A stretch of 64,000 nt of DNA from Treponema sp. (GCA_016286365.1 JAEESN010000002.1:124001-188000); one strand, 5' to 3'; numbered from the stretch's first letter, positions 36,290 through 45,179 are shown. The notes: generated from the sequence alone by a model not told the origin. A program made the numbers and translations.

Positions 36290-37688
36290 TCAACTCATCA
36301 CTTTTCTTAAAAGACGAGCTAAGCATATCCAGCAGTTCCGAAGTTGTATGAGTAACTTCCTCTTCCTTTACAAATGGATTCTTAATATCCAGATTCCAGC
36401 CACTTTCTGCAATCTTTTCTACAGGGACCCGCCAGGCCTGTTCACCTTCTGAACGATTATTCCACCACGCAAGAAGTGACGCAAATTCACTCTTTTGAAT
36501 TGGCTTTGTTTTTGAATAAGATTTCTGACCTTCTGGAAGCTTGTGTTCCCAGTACCAGATTTCTTTAGTAGGCTCGCCTTTTGTAAAGAACAGGAGATTT
36601 GTAGCAACCGAAGCATAAGGCTGGAAAACAGAGTTAGGCAAACGCACAATTGTATGCACATTACACTGAGTCAAAAACTCTTCGCGGATTCTCTGTTTTA
36701 CTCCATCACCAGTTAAAGAGCCATCAGGCAAAACAATTGCAGCACGGCCGCCATCACGCAAGTATCGGATCATCAAAAGCAAAAACAAATCGGCACTTTC
36801 TGTGGTTCTGAATGCAGCAGGATAATTAGTTTCCACACCATCCGAAACACTGGCGCCAAAAGGCGGATTAGCAAGAATAACATCAACACGTTCTTTTGCG
36901 CCGATGCTTGTATACTCGCGGTTAAGGCTGTCCATGTTCATAACATTTGGAACTTCAATATCATGCAGAATAAGGTTTGTAACACAAAGCATAAAAGGAA
37001 GCGGTTTAAGCTCCTGTCCGCGAATCGTTTCTTCAAGAACCTTCAAATCTTCAACAGAATGAACATCCTGCTTTCTGATATTTTCAATAGCACTCGTCAA
37101 AAAGCCACCGGTACCACAAGCCGGGTCCAGCACCTTTTCACCAAGACGAGGATTAATAATCTCGGTCATAATCTCTGTAACAGCGCGCGGAGTATAAAAC
37201 TCTCCGTAGTTACCGGCACTCTGCAAGTCACGCAAAAGCCCTTCGTAAATATCGCCGAACATGTGACGGTCTTCGCTGGCATTAAAATCAATTTCATTAA
37301 GTTTGTTCACAACCTGGCGGATAATAGTTCCGTTTTTCATGTAGTTGTTAGTACCCGCAAAAATATCGCGAATCAAAACAGCCCGCTTATTGCCGGTAGA
37401 AACATCAAGATTCTGTAAGCCGGGAAAAAGCTTATTATCAACAAAATCCTTAAGCGCGTCTCCGGTCATACCTTCACTGTCAGCCGCCCAGTTTCTCCAC
37501 TGCAGTTCACCCGGAATCACAGAAACATAATCATCACTGATAAGCTCCATTTCGGCTTCCTTATCATCAATAATTTTAAGCGTAATCATCCAGCCCAACT
37601 GCTCTATTCTCTGCGCGTCACCAGAAACGCCCTGATCCTTTCGCATGATATTCTGCAATGTTTTTACAATTCCACCAATGTTTGGCAT
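36261..37688 (-). CDS. hsdM: Type I restriction-modification DNA methyltransferase subunit
   Basis: The 475-residue protein has the HsdM N-terminal helical domain (about 1-130) and an N6-adenine methyltransferase domain with motif I LDPACGTGG (187-195) and motif IV NPPF (274-277). With HsdS it methylates adenine in a bipartite target; with HsdR it completes the restriction complex. The cognate hsdS lies about 5.4 kb away beyond other defence genes, an unusual separation. The start at 37688 lies 22 bp after the RhuM stop, and AGGAG precedes the ATG. The C-terminus is helical, as expected for HsdS contact. Confidence 0.95.
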   Translation of the reverse strand: MPNIGGIVKTLQNIMRKDQGVSGDAQRIEQLGWMITLKIIDDKEAEMELISDDYVSVIPGELQWRNWAADSEGMTGDALKDFVDNKLFPGLQNLDVSTGNKRAVLIRDIFAGTNNYMKNGTIIRQVVNKLNEIDFNASEDRHMFGDIYEGLLRDLQSAGNYGEFYTPRAVTEIMTEIINPRLGEKVLDPACGTGGFLTSAIENIRKQDVHSVEDLKVLEETIRGQELKPLPFMLCVTNLILHDIEVPNVMNMDSLNREYTSIGAKERVDVILANPPFGASVSDGVETNYPAAFRTTESADLFLLLMIRYLRDGGRAAIVLPDGSLTGDGVKQRIREEFLTQCNVHTIVRLPNSVFQPYASVATNLLFFTKGEPTKEIWYWEHKLPEGQKSYSKTKPIQKSEFASLLAWWNNRSEGEQAWRVPVEKIAESGWNLDIKNPFVKEEEVTHTTSELLDMLSSSFKKSDELINELKKELK

Positions 37689-37710
37689 TTGCTTTGCTCC
37701 TGTTACTTTC

Positions 37711-38721
37711 TTATTTCTTTTCCAGCTTCTTTATCATTTTATCAAAATCAGAATCTATCTTCTGAGTCTTATTAAAAACTTCATATTCACTAAAGGCTTT
37801 TTCATCAGCTTTGTTTCTTGAAATCCTTCCATTTCCTTCAAGAATATCGTACTTTCGGAATTCAAGAAATTCGTTAACACTTGCCGCAAACTGTTCCATA
37901 TTAAAAGGAATCTCGCGTTCAATCAAATCTTCAATATAATCAAAATAACCGCTCACAGCTCTTTCCAGCTGACGGATTTGCTTTTCAGAAAGATAGTTTT
38001 TTGCAATATTCACATCAGATTTCAGAATGCGGCCATCAGGAGAATTTTTCCATGTAGTTAAACCCATGTGCTCTTTTTTATGGTCAGCCTTGTCGTAAAC
38101 AATTTCGGCTGCGGTCTGGCCTGTAATAGCAAAATGAAACTTATTCTGAACAGTGGCATAAAACTGTTTTGTAATTTCAGAATTTTTATCATAATCAATG
38201 GAACATTCTGCAAAAATATCTGTAATCTGCTGCCAAATTCTGCGTTCGCTTGCACGGATTGAGCGGACACGTTCCAAAAGTTCACGGAAATAATCTTTTC
38301 CAAAAACATTTTCGCCCTGCTTAAGCCGTTCATCATCCATCACAAAGCCCTTTTTGATGTATTCCTTTAATACATTTGTAGCCCAGATACGGAACTTTGT
38401 AGCTTTTGCAGAATTCACTCTATAACCTACAGAGATAATGGCATCGAGATTGTAAAAGGTCACATTTCTTTTTACAGACCGTGTGCCTTCTTTTTGAACT
38501 GTTTCCAAAATGGAAATAGTTGAGGCTTCATCCAATTCCCCACATTCATATATATTTTTAAGATGTTTTGAAACCGCAGGAACATTAACATCAAAAAGTT
38601 CTGCCATAGAATTTTGCGTAAGCCAGATAGATTCATCTTTAAGGAGCGCATTAACTTTTACATCTTCTTCATCTGCTTTATAGAGAATGTATGATATTTG
38701 TTTTACAAGTTCGTTTGGCAT
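37711..38721 (-). CDS. RhuM-family protein associated with type I restriction systems
   Basis: The 336-residue protein has the RhuM N-terminus: an ESIWLTQNSMAELFDV segment like a helix-turn-helix, VSKHLKNIYECGEL, then VTFYNLDAIISVGYRVNS and ATKFRIWA. This family, first named a Salmonella virulence protein, is very often found inside type I restriction loci, as here beside hsdM. Its molecular role is not established; DNA binding is plausible. The C-terminal part (about 150-336) holds a Fic/DOC-like alpha-helical region in related proteins, but I cannot point to an intact HPFxDGN motif. AGGAG lies before the ATG. Confidence 0.85.
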   Translation of the reverse strand: MPNELVKQISYILYKADEEDVKVNALLKDESIWLTQNSMAELFDVNVPAVSKHLKNIYECGELDEASTISILETVQKEGTRSVKRNVTFYNLDAIISVGYRVNSAKATKFRIWATNVLKEYIKKGFVMDDERLKQGENVFGKDYFRELLERVRSIRASERRIWQQITDIFAECSIDYDKNSEITKQFYATVQNKFHFAITGQTAAEIVYDKADHKKEHMGLTTWKNSPDGRILKSDVNIAKNYLSEKQIRQLERAVSGYFDYIEDLIEREIPFNMEQFAASVNEFLEFRKYDILEGNGRISRNKADEKAFSEYEVFNKTQKIDSDFDKMIKKLEKK

Positions 38722-38744
38722 TTGTTCTGCTCCTTTTTTATTAT

Positions 38745-38885
38745 AGTAGGAGGAGGGGAAAGCCTCGCTTGAAACTTCGCACTTTTGTGCTCATTGCGAA
38801 TACCCCTCGCCGCGAGTTTTCGTAGAAAACTCGGTAAGTTCGCCTTTGGCGAACGACCTCCCCCTTTCTGCGGGGACACCCCGCA
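38745..38885. repeat. Hairpin-rich intergenic island between the rhuM and LPO_1073-like genes
   Basis: Four short perfect hairpins follow one another in the 178-bp gap: GCAC-TTTT-GTGC (38779-38790, nested in TTCGCA...TGCGAA), GAGTTTTC-GTA-GAAAACTC (38814-38832), GTTCGCC-TTT-GGCGAAC (38838-38854) and GCGGGG-ACA-CCCCGC (about 38870-38884). The stretch is far more GC-rich than its neighbours and codes for nothing. It resembles an interspersed repeat or a structured RNA. Confidence 0.55.
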
Positions 38886-38899
38886 ATGCCCCGAAGTTT

Positions 38900-40003
38900 T
38901 TATTTTAATGGCGGAATTGAAGATTCCAATCTTTGTGCATTAGCATGAGCTATCACTTGACCAACAGCTGTTATACTAAAATTATGCTTTATAGATTTCC
39001 ACCAATTATTTAATTTTGAAAGATTATTGAAACTCAGAAACTTTTTTTCAAAATTTTTATTTGCAAATTCTTTATTTACAGAAGAATTATCATACATTTT
39101 CCATATTTGATGAAATATTGCAATTTGTTCTGCTGTTGGAATCATTTTATTTTGTTGTGGAGAAAATGGGGCTAATACCCACATAAGATTATCAACATCA
39201 TTTTCATTCAATGCTGGTAATCTAACATAATCATCATTTAGTTCATTTGGTTGCAAAAAAGAAATTGGCAAACCATTTGATGAAAGTAATGTCATGGCTT
39301 TTTGATAATTTTCAGAATCTTTTTTTATTCCTGTATATGCATCAACAGAAAAATATTTTGCATATTTTGGAATTATATCTGTATTTGTAAATACAGGACT
39401 AATTCGTATCGCTCCCAGAATTTCTAAATTGTCTACCCATTCATACCCTGTTGGTAAAGCATCATATATAAGCTTTTCAAATAACCCTTCTAATATTTGC
39501 AGACCATTTTCCAATTGTTTATCTTTGGGAAATAAAGACATTGCCCCATGTATTACTGTTAATCCACATAGTGCATCATCATCTATTTGATCAATAATTT
39601 CTATAGCTTTCCCGATACTTGTTTTAACTTTTCTTTCATTCTTATTTTTTACATGATGAATTAAAAGCTCTGATAGTAAATCATAATCACTATCCCTATC
39701 AGTACAAGCCGCTGTCCTGTGAGCTTTGCTGATAAGATATTGAAAAGCTGGATCAGAAAAAGACTCTAAAGCACCATCAATTTTTTTCATTTTTGGAATA
39801 AGAGAGTCTTCAAATTTAGAAACTCTTTCATTTGCTATTTGTAATGCTTCAGAGGAAAACTCTTTACGAATTAAATCAAATTTTTCGTCACAAATTTCCC
39901 TTGCTCTTTTTTCATCTATTCCATTTATAATAGTCAAATTTTGTATCTGGGTTTGTTGAGAATTAGCGCCTGCTTTTTGATTTTGCTTTATTTCACTACT
40001 CAT
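38900..40003 (-). CDS. LPO_1073/Vpar_1526-like protein of a candidate defence operon
   Basis: The 367-residue soluble protein starts with a Gln/Asn-rich segment (QNQKAGANSQQTQIQN), then a helical region with ANERVSKFED and ISKAHRTAACTDRDSDYDLL. It resembles the LPO_1073/Vpar_1526 protein family, of unknown function; this match is from memory and moderate in strength. The N-terminal Q-T-Q-I segment is like the Q-x-Q-I-G segments of the preceding small membrane protein, suggesting that the two proteins self-assemble through them. It starts directly at the end of the 86-residue gene and is the last member of the operon 42960-38900. Base composition is very AT-rich. Confidence 0.6.
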   Translation of the reverse strand: MSSEIKQNQKAGANSQQTQIQNLTIINGIDEKRAREICDEKFDLIRKEFSSEALQIANERVSKFEDSLIPKMKKIDGALESFSDPAFQYLISKAHRTAACTDRDSDYDLLSELLIHHVKNKNERKVKTSIGKAIEIIDQIDDDALCGLTVIHGAMSLFPKDKQLENGLQILEGLFEKLIYDALPTGYEWVDNLEILGAIRISPVFTNTDIIPKYAKYFSVDAYTGIKKDSENYQKAMTLLSSNGLPISFLQPNELNDDYVRLPALNENDVDNLMWVLAPFSPQQNKMIPTAEQIAIFHQIWKMYDNSSVNKEFANKNFEKKFLSFNNLSKLNNWWKSIKHNFSITAVGQVIAHANAQRLESSIPPLK

Positions 40004-40264
40004 TTAATTCTCTCCAATCTGTATTTGCTCAGCATTGTTTCTTGCTCTTTGTTTTTGGGTTATTGTATTTTTAACATTATCAGAATTGTATTTTGTACCA
40101 ATTTGACTTTGTTTAGAAGCATCTTTAGCATTTTGAATCTGCTTGATTTTTGATTTGTGAATTCCAAACTTATAACCTGTAATTCCACCTATGATTAAAC
40201 CACCTAATCCTGTTATAATTGCAGTTCCAATACCACTAAAAATCCATTCATAATTATTTGCCAT
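40004..40264 (-). CDS. Small membrane protein with Q-x-Q-I-G repeats
   Basis: The 86-residue protein has one Gly-rich membrane helix near the N-terminus (about residues 8-30, IGTAIITGLGGLIIGGITG), then a basic hinge (HKSKIKQ) and a hydrophilic tail. The tail holds two similar motifs: DASKQSQIG and NNAEQIQIG. The next protein begins with the similar ANSQQTQIQ. It could place partner proteins at the membrane. It lies 3 bp from the DUF4062-like gene and abuts the LPO_1073-like gene, so it is certainly part of the operon. No family is recognised. Confidence 0.6.
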   Translation of the reverse strand: MANNYEWIFSGIGTAIITGLGGLIIGGITGYKFGIHKSKIKQIQNAKDASKQSQIGTKYNSDNVKNTITQKQRARNNAEQIQIGEN

Positions 40265-40267
40265 ATC

Positions 40268-41077
40268 TTATTTCTCCTCGTATTCATCAATTTGATCGCA
40301 AACTCTATATCCTGATGCAGTTAAATCAAATAAATTCCTTTTATAGTTTGTAGCTTTTATAAAGCCTCTATCTTCCAAGGAATCAATAGCTTCTTCGATT
40401 TCCGCCAATTGTCGTTGGTCTCTAATTAAATAACCTCCAAAAGTTGTGCCACCCATCATTTTTACAAATTGTAATTGATTTTTTTCTTTCATAATTTTCA
40501 AAACTTCAATCTCCCTTTCCGAAAATTGGACTTTTGTTTGTACCGGTTGATTCTGTATAATTATTTCTGCTAATTCTAATTCGTTAGCAATTAATTGAAT
40601 ATCATCATTCAATAAATTCTTATACTCGTCTACTGATGAAAAACTTTTATAAAATGTGCTTCCCTGAATAGATTTCTTATAATCTTGAAGCTTTTGATAT
40701 TGTTCTGAATTAAATTTATCTGGAGAAACTTGCTTATTGCTAAAATATATTATGGCTTTTTTCCCTTGTTGAATATGCTTTGTTATTTCTTCAACAGAAC
40801 CACTTGAGTATTCTGTTGTTGGAGTTCCTAGTTTTGTCCAGAAAATTGCGATTATTAAATCTGCTTGTTCCAATAATTGATGATTCAAACTTTCTTGTGG
40901 ATGAGTTCCTGAATCAGCATGAGCATTTATATCATAACCTAAAACAGAGAAAACAATGTTATGAAATCGAGAGTTTAATTCATTCCATCGATAAAGGATA
41001 TCTTTTGCAATCTCTCTTTCTTCTGAAATATCAGAAGGTGAAACAATCATTACGTTATAACAATTTGCTTGAAACAT
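40268..41077 (-). CDS. DUF4062-like (TIR-related fold) protein with winged-helix C-terminus
   Basis: The 269-residue protein starts with a DUF4062-type segment, NVMIVSPSDISEERE, followed by ADLIIAIFWTKLGTP and SGSVEEI, an alpha/beta arrangement like TIR-family domains with Glu in the position where TIR NADases have their catalytic Glu. The C-terminal ~80 residues (SEREIEVLKIMKE onward) look like a winged helix. DUF4062 domains occur in bacterial immune and NLR-like proteins. A sensor-effector role in phage defence is therefore possible, but NAD-cleaving activity is only inference. It sits 3 bp from genes on both sides. Confidence 0.65.
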   Translation of the reverse strand: MFQANCYNVMIVSPSDISEEREIAKDILYRWNELNSRFHNIVFSVLGYDINAHADSGTHPQESLNHQLLEQADLIIAIFWTKLGTPTTEYSSGSVEEITKHIQQGKKAIIYFSNKQVSPDKFNSEQYQKLQDYKKSIQGSTFYKSFSSVDEYKNLLNDDIQLIANELELAEIIIQNQPVQTKVQFSEREIEVLKIMKEKNQLQFVKMMGGTTFGGYLIRDQRQLAEIEEAIDSLEDRGFIKATNYKRNLFDLTASGYRVCDQIDEYEEK

Positions 41078-41080
41078 TTT

Positions 41081-42232
41081 CTATTCCTTATGTGTCTTCA
41101 AAACAAGCGGAGAAAAATCATCTTTTTCTTCTTCATCAAAAAAGCCTTTTTTTAATGCAAATAACTTTTCAAGTTCAGCTTTTTCCATAGATAATCCAAG
41201 AGTAGAGAACTCTTCCAATAATTCTTGCTTTGTAAAAACATCATTTTCAATCAATAGTTCTAATGCATCTTTCATTAATCTTGGATATGGAATTTCCAGA
41301 ATATTATCCAACGGTTCTGAAGTTCTCATTCCTTTTGCACTCATGGTTCTTATCATATACTGATATTGATTCATAGAAATGATACCTAATTCGCATGCTC
41401 TATGAATCATGGCACCAATAGAAACTCTCCATTTCTTTTTTAATTCTGTGTAATGAGAAATCTCTGTAGGAAAAAATCTAACATCCTTTATAAAAGATTC
41501 TTTTGGTAAAAGAAACGCTGCTGCAAACTCATTAGCTTCCTTTTCTTTTTGTTTAAATTCTTCTCTAGAACAATCTTCTAAGTCTTCATTCCACGTATGA
41601 AGAAGTATGTGTCCCAACTCATGAGCTAAATCAAAGTTTATTCTCGTAGCAGATTCTTTATTATTTGAATATGCGATAAAAAAATGTTTTTCTCCGTTTA
41701 ATCTAAAAAACTGGCTGAAAGCATCTATATCTGGAGTATTTGTTTCAAATGTTGTAACAATAATACCTTTTGCTTCTAACAATTTTATTACATTCTGTAT
41801 GGGTTTATCTCCAAGTTTCCAATAAGAACGAATATATTGAGCTGCTTCTTCAGGCGAATCATAAGTTTCAATATCTGTTGGTAAATCCAATTCAGGAAAA
41901 TTAACATATTCACTTATTACGGAAAATAATTTTGCAAATAATTGAACCTTTGTTTTTTGTTCTGTTCTATATTTCTTTGGTGTTTTCATCAGAGAACGAA
42001 AATAAGAAGAACCTATTTCCATTGTTATAGAATCATTTTGAAAGAAAAAATCAACTGGGAAATTCAATACTTGCGACAAAGATACCAATTTGTCAAATTG
42101 AGGAGTGATTTTATCCATTTCATATTGAGATTCTGCTTGTGGAGATATTTCAAGCCTTTTTGCTAGCTCATCAACTGTAAGTCCATTATATAAGCGAGCA
42201 AATTTTACTCTGGAACCATTAAACTTATTCAT
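41081..42232 (-). CDS. XRE-family HTH regulator fused to ImmA/IrrE metallopeptidase
   Basis: The 383-residue protein has an N-terminal XRE helix-turn-helix (about residues 5-65, with RVKFARLYNGLTVDELAKRL) and a central ImmA/IrrE peptidase domain with the zinc motif H204-E-L-G-H208, followed by NEFAAAFLLP. Such proteins cut and inactivate repressors or sense damage and control toxins or mobile elements. It lies 8 bp downstream of the DUF5986-like gene and 3 bp upstream of the DUF4062-like gene, so it probably regulates this operon. A second, separate ImmA protein occurs 3 kb away. Confidence 0.9.
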   Translation of the reverse strand: MNKFNGSRVKFARLYNGLTVDELAKRLEISPQAESQYEMDKITPQFDKLVSLSQVLNFPVDFFFQNDSITMEIGSSYFRSLMKTPKKYRTEQKTKVQLFAKLFSVISEYVNFPELDLPTDIETYDSPEEAAQYIRSYWKLGDKPIQNVIKLLEAKGIIVTTFETNTPDIDAFSQFFRLNGEKHFFIAYSNNKESATRINFDLAHELGHILLHTWNEDLEDCSREEFKQKEKEANEFAAAFLLPKESFIKDVRFFPTEISHYTELKKKWRVSIGAMIHRACELGIISMNQYQYMIRTMSAKGMRTSEPLDNILEIPYPRLMKDALELLIENDVFTKQELLEEFSTLGLSMEKAELEKLFALKKGFFDEEEKDDFSPLVLKTHKE

Positions 42233-42240
42233 ATTAAATC

Positions 42241-42960
42241 CTATGCTTGTTTATTAAGAAGAATTTCTTGAGATTTTAATGAAACTGATTCTTTTTCTCC
42301 CTTACGTTTTTCTGCTTTCTTTGTAATCTTCAATGCTGGCATTTTGATTTCATCTTCACTCATTTGTGCAACTGAATTATCGAAATTTGGAATAATATAA
42401 TCCATCAATTTTTCAGACCTCAATTCATTTAACATTGTATCTAATGTTTTTAAACACATATCTACAACACTCTTTTCATAAGTTGTAAATGTTAAAATCT
42501 TATAAGTTATTTTTGAAAAATCTATTGAATTAGAAAATAAATTGCACATTCTTTTTAAGCGATTTGCCAGTTCAGAATTACTGTCATTAAGATCAAAAAG
42601 AGGATTCATAGCAAATCCAAGTTCAGAATTAAGTTCTTTTAAGGCTTGAATATATAGGGGTGCATTTTTTTCAGGATTTGAACAAATTGTTTCATATCTC
42701 TTTGAATTCATTAAGGAATAAAGAGTCATATCATTCTTGTTCAAAATTAACAAGAAACTCCAACATCCAGCTTTTACAATTTTCACTTCGATGTTTTCTT
42801 CGGTTAATCTTTCTAGTATATTGGAATTTATTAAATCCCATTTCAAGGAATACTTTGAATTATTAGTATGTAATGACCTCTGTGATGTGATAGATTCATA
42901 ATCTTCGTTAATAGCTTCTGATATTGATGAATAAATTGTTTGATAAAAACTTGATTTCAT
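42241..42960 (-). CDS. DUF5986-like protein paired with the XRE-ImmA regulator
   Basis: The 239-residue soluble protein has WDLINSNI, then GCWSFLLILNKNDMTLYSLMNSKRYE, a pattern I associate with DUF5986, a family commonly found directly before XRE-ImmA genes in toxin-antitoxin-like pairs. I judge this from memory and with moderate certainty. It has no membrane helices. AAGGAGG lies upstream, with a long 12-nt spacing to the ATG at 42960. It is the first gene of the five-gene operon. Confidence 0.55.
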   Translation of the reverse strand: MKSSFYQTIYSSISEAINEDYESITSQRSLHTNNSKYSLKWDLINSNILERLTEENIEVKIVKAGCWSFLLILNKNDMTLYSLMNSKRYETICSNPEKNAPLYIQALKELNSELGFAMNPLFDLNDSNSELANRLKRMCNLFSNSIDFSKITYKILTFTTYEKSVVDMCLKTLDTMLNELRSEKLMDYIIPNFDNSVAQMSEDEIKMPALKITKKAEKRKGEKESVSLKSQEILLNKQA

Positions 42961-42997
42961 AAAGTTCTGTTACCTCCTTGTATGCTTTATATATAGT

Positions 42998-43025
42998 ATT
43001 TTACAATATTTTTAAAATATATCAA
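42998..43025 (-). promoter_or_regulatory. Putative promoter of the five-gene candidate defence operon
   Basis: On the minus strand TTGATA (43020-43025) and TAAAAT (42998-43003) are 16 bp apart, and a strong AAGGAGG follows before the start codon at 42960. The region is extremely AT-rich, so chance matches are possible. Confidence 0.4.
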
Positions 43026-43050
43026 GTGAATTTACAAAATTTTATGATTT

Positions 43051-44364
43051 TTATACTAAAAAAGTATCTTTTAACAGGCTTTGCATAAGCTGTTTTGTCA
43101 ATTTTTCACGCTCTGTGATTTGTTTTCTTAAATTAGACATTGATTGTAAGTGTTTTTCAACTTGTTTTACTATTTCTTTTTGTTCTGCAAGTGGTGGAAA
43201 TGGAATTGTGGCATTTATTATCTTTTCAAGTGTTACTCGAGTAATTGCAACTCCATACATCTGATTTCGAGTTTGTTCATAAAAACTTGGGCTTTCCATT
43301 GCAAGTTTTAAATACTTATTATCAAATCCAGTCTTTAAAAGAGCAACACTAGACAGTAAACTAAATGGCTCTTTTATCTGGTTAATACAGACTATACCTG
43401 TTGTTGCTCCATCCTTTATATATAATAAATCTCCGTATTCAACATTACATCTTGAATATATTTCATCATGTATTCCTTTTGTAACATATGTAATATCTGA
43501 TAGTTCAACTCCAGTAGATTTTATATTCTTAGCAGTAACATACATATAATCACCAACAGGTGTATTTATTGGAGAGTGATGAGTACCATCAGTTATTTTT
43601 TTACAAATCTCTCCCAACCTTACCCATTTCCATCCCTTTGGAATTTCAAAGGGTTTTTCTTCATCTGTAATTGGGGATAATTCTTTTTGTATCTTTTCGT
43701 TGTTTCGTTCTTTCTGAATCTGTTCAAACAATGCTTCTGCATCGTAGTCGGGATTGCCTTTTTGGACTGGATTCTGTTTGCGCCAGTCGGTGGTAAGTTT
43801 TCCTTCTATGGCGTCCTGTAGAATGTTTTGGCGAAGTTGTTTTATGTAGTTTTTTTGTGATTCAATTTCAACAGAAAGCTGTTCTGTTTTTTGTAATTGT
43901 AAAGAAATTTTTTTGACTATTTCTTGTTGAGTCTGTAAATCTGGTATTGAAATCTCTAATGGCAGCAGATGTTTTGGTTTTATTTCTGTTTTGATTCCAC
44001 CCTTTACTTGCTTTTGTAGAGCAGCGATAAAGGCAGGGCTTTTTACAAAATATTTGAAATAATCTAAATCAACTTTTGAACTATCAAATGTATAAGAAGA
44101 ATAATGAATTGTAGCGCACACTGGTTCATTACCTTGGTAAACGGCAACTGCACCTTTTGCAACATTGATTCCTGAAATAACCAAATCTCCTGGATGCACA
44201 ATAATCATATCAGTTTTTGTAGGTTTATCTGAGATATGAATTGTTCCAGAGAAATCTATTTTATCGAGACGCTTGTATTTTGAAATCTTTGGATCATCAG
44301 GCTTATATCGACCTTCTCGTTCTGTGAGAAAATCACCAATTTTTACTTTTTTCCATTCGCTCAT
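43051..44364 (-). CDS. hsdS: Type I restriction-modification specificity subunit
   Basis: The 437-residue protein has two target-recognition domains, each followed by a conserved helical repeat: QQEIVKKISLQLQKTEQL...KQLRQNILQDAIEGKL in the centre and EQKEIVKQVEKHLQSMSNL...KQLMQSLLKD at the end. This is the full HsdS layout, so it should recognise a bipartite DNA site. I start it at ATG 44364 (MSEWKKVKIGD), because the upstream ATG at 44376 lies inside the -10 hexamer of its own promoter. It is about 5.4 kb from hsdM and 2.1 kb from hsdR. No partial hsdS copies for recombination are seen nearby. Confidence 0.92.
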   Translation of the reverse strand: MSEWKKVKIGDFLTEREGRYKPDDPKISKYKRLDKIDFSGTIHISDKPTKTDMIIVHPGDLVISGINVAKGAVAVYQGNEPVCATIHYSSYTFDSSKVDLDYFKYFVKSPAFIAALQKQVKGGIKTEIKPKHLLPLEISIPDLQTQQEIVKKISLQLQKTEQLSVEIESQKNYIKQLRQNILQDAIEGKLTTDWRKQNPVQKGNPDYDAEALFEQIQKERNNEKIQKELSPITDEEKPFEIPKGWKWVRLGEICKKITDGTHHSPINTPVGDYMYVTAKNIKSTGVELSDITYVTKGIHDEIYSRCNVEYGDLLYIKDGATTGIVCINQIKEPFSLLSSVALLKTGFDNKYLKLAMESPSFYEQTRNQMYGVAITRVTLEKIINATIPFPPLAEQKEIVKQVEKHLQSMSNLRKQITEREKLTKQLMQSLLKDTFLV

Positions 44365-44374
44365 TATTAAACCC

Positions 44375-44383
44375 ATTATATCA
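44375..44383 (-). promoter_or_regulatory. Extended -10 promoter of hsdS
   Basis: The minus strand reads TGATATAAT, ending 10 nt before the ATG at 44364; a start 7 nt downstream leaves a leader of only a few bases. The rest of the 155-bp gap to the PIN gene (44384-44531) is AT-rich with no further feature that I can support. Confidence 0.55.
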
Positions 44384-44531
44384 TATTAAAGTGTTAAAAT
44401 ACGACCTCTCTAATAGGAATTTGATACAAATCATTCTGAAGTTAGAAAATATAGCTTCAAAGCATAAATAATTAACCTGCTATTACTTAAAAGTGGATTT
44501 ATACGCAATTTTAGGTAATGAAAAAATACTC

Positions 44532-45179
44532 CTATTTCTTTTCTTTTGGCTCTTCCGGAGGTTCTCCCATAAACTCTGCTAGTGTATTCGGAATTACTCC
44601 TTGTTTGATTTTAGGTGCGCAAAATTCTTTATATAACGATTTTAGGGCTTTCTTTTTATTTTTATTTGGATTTGTTTTATATGCAATTCCTAAAATTGAT
44701 TCAAATCCAACAATTTTAACATTTTTTAAATCTTCAAGTTCATTACACACATAACATGCGCCTAAATCTTTTGAAGAAAAGTATGGTATTCCATAATAAG
44801 AGGCATATGCAAGAGAATGAACTTCTCCCTGATTTTTATTTGGGTTAAAAGGGTTTTTCATTAAATCATGATCATGAATTTTATTAAAGATTCTCATGAA
44901 TTCAGGATCTGAATCCATTAAATCATCATCATCTACGATTTTAATTGAAGTTCCGATAAATTTATTGATTACCTTCTTTGTTTCTGAATCTAATTCATTA
45001 TAAACAACTCTATGAAGAAGAATTGTTTCAAAATAAGAAAAAATATCATCCATCCAATTTGTCTTCATATTATTAAGAGAATAAACTGGATTTATTTGGC
45101 GTTTTTCTATTCCAACCATGAATACACAAGTATCAATTATAATTGGACAGTCTTTTCTTATTTCTTCAAATGTATTCAT
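44532..45179 (-). CDS. PIN-domain-like ribonuclease of an XRE/ImmA/PIN triad
   Basis: The 215-residue protein shows the four acidic positions of PIN nucleases: Asp16 in IIIDTCVFM, Glu62 in VVYNELD, Glu119 in NQGEVHSLAYA and Asp138 in FSSKD. PIN toxins cut tRNA, rRNA or mRNA. At 215 residues it is longer than VapC toxins (about 130), with an insertion between the first two motifs and a charged C-terminal tail (PPEEPKEKK). It overlaps the ImmA gene by 4 bp and is the third gene of a coupled triad, in which XRE and ImmA presumably keep it silent. Confidence 0.75.
   Translation of the reverse strand: MNTFEEIRKDCPIIIDTCVFMVGIEKRQINPVYSLNNMKTNWMDDIFSYFETILLHRVVYNELDSETKKVINKFIGTSIKIVDDDDLMDSDPEFMRIFNKIHDHDLMKNPFNPNKNQGEVHSLAYASYYGIPYFSSKDLGACYVCNELEDLKNVKIVGFESILGIAYKTNPNKNKKKALKSLYKEFCAPKIKQGVIPNTLAEFMGEPPEEPKEKK

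Noticed and set aside
38745-38885. CRISPR array
   Set aside because: The hairpins have unrelated stems and no repeat-spacer periodicity, and no cas genes are in the window.
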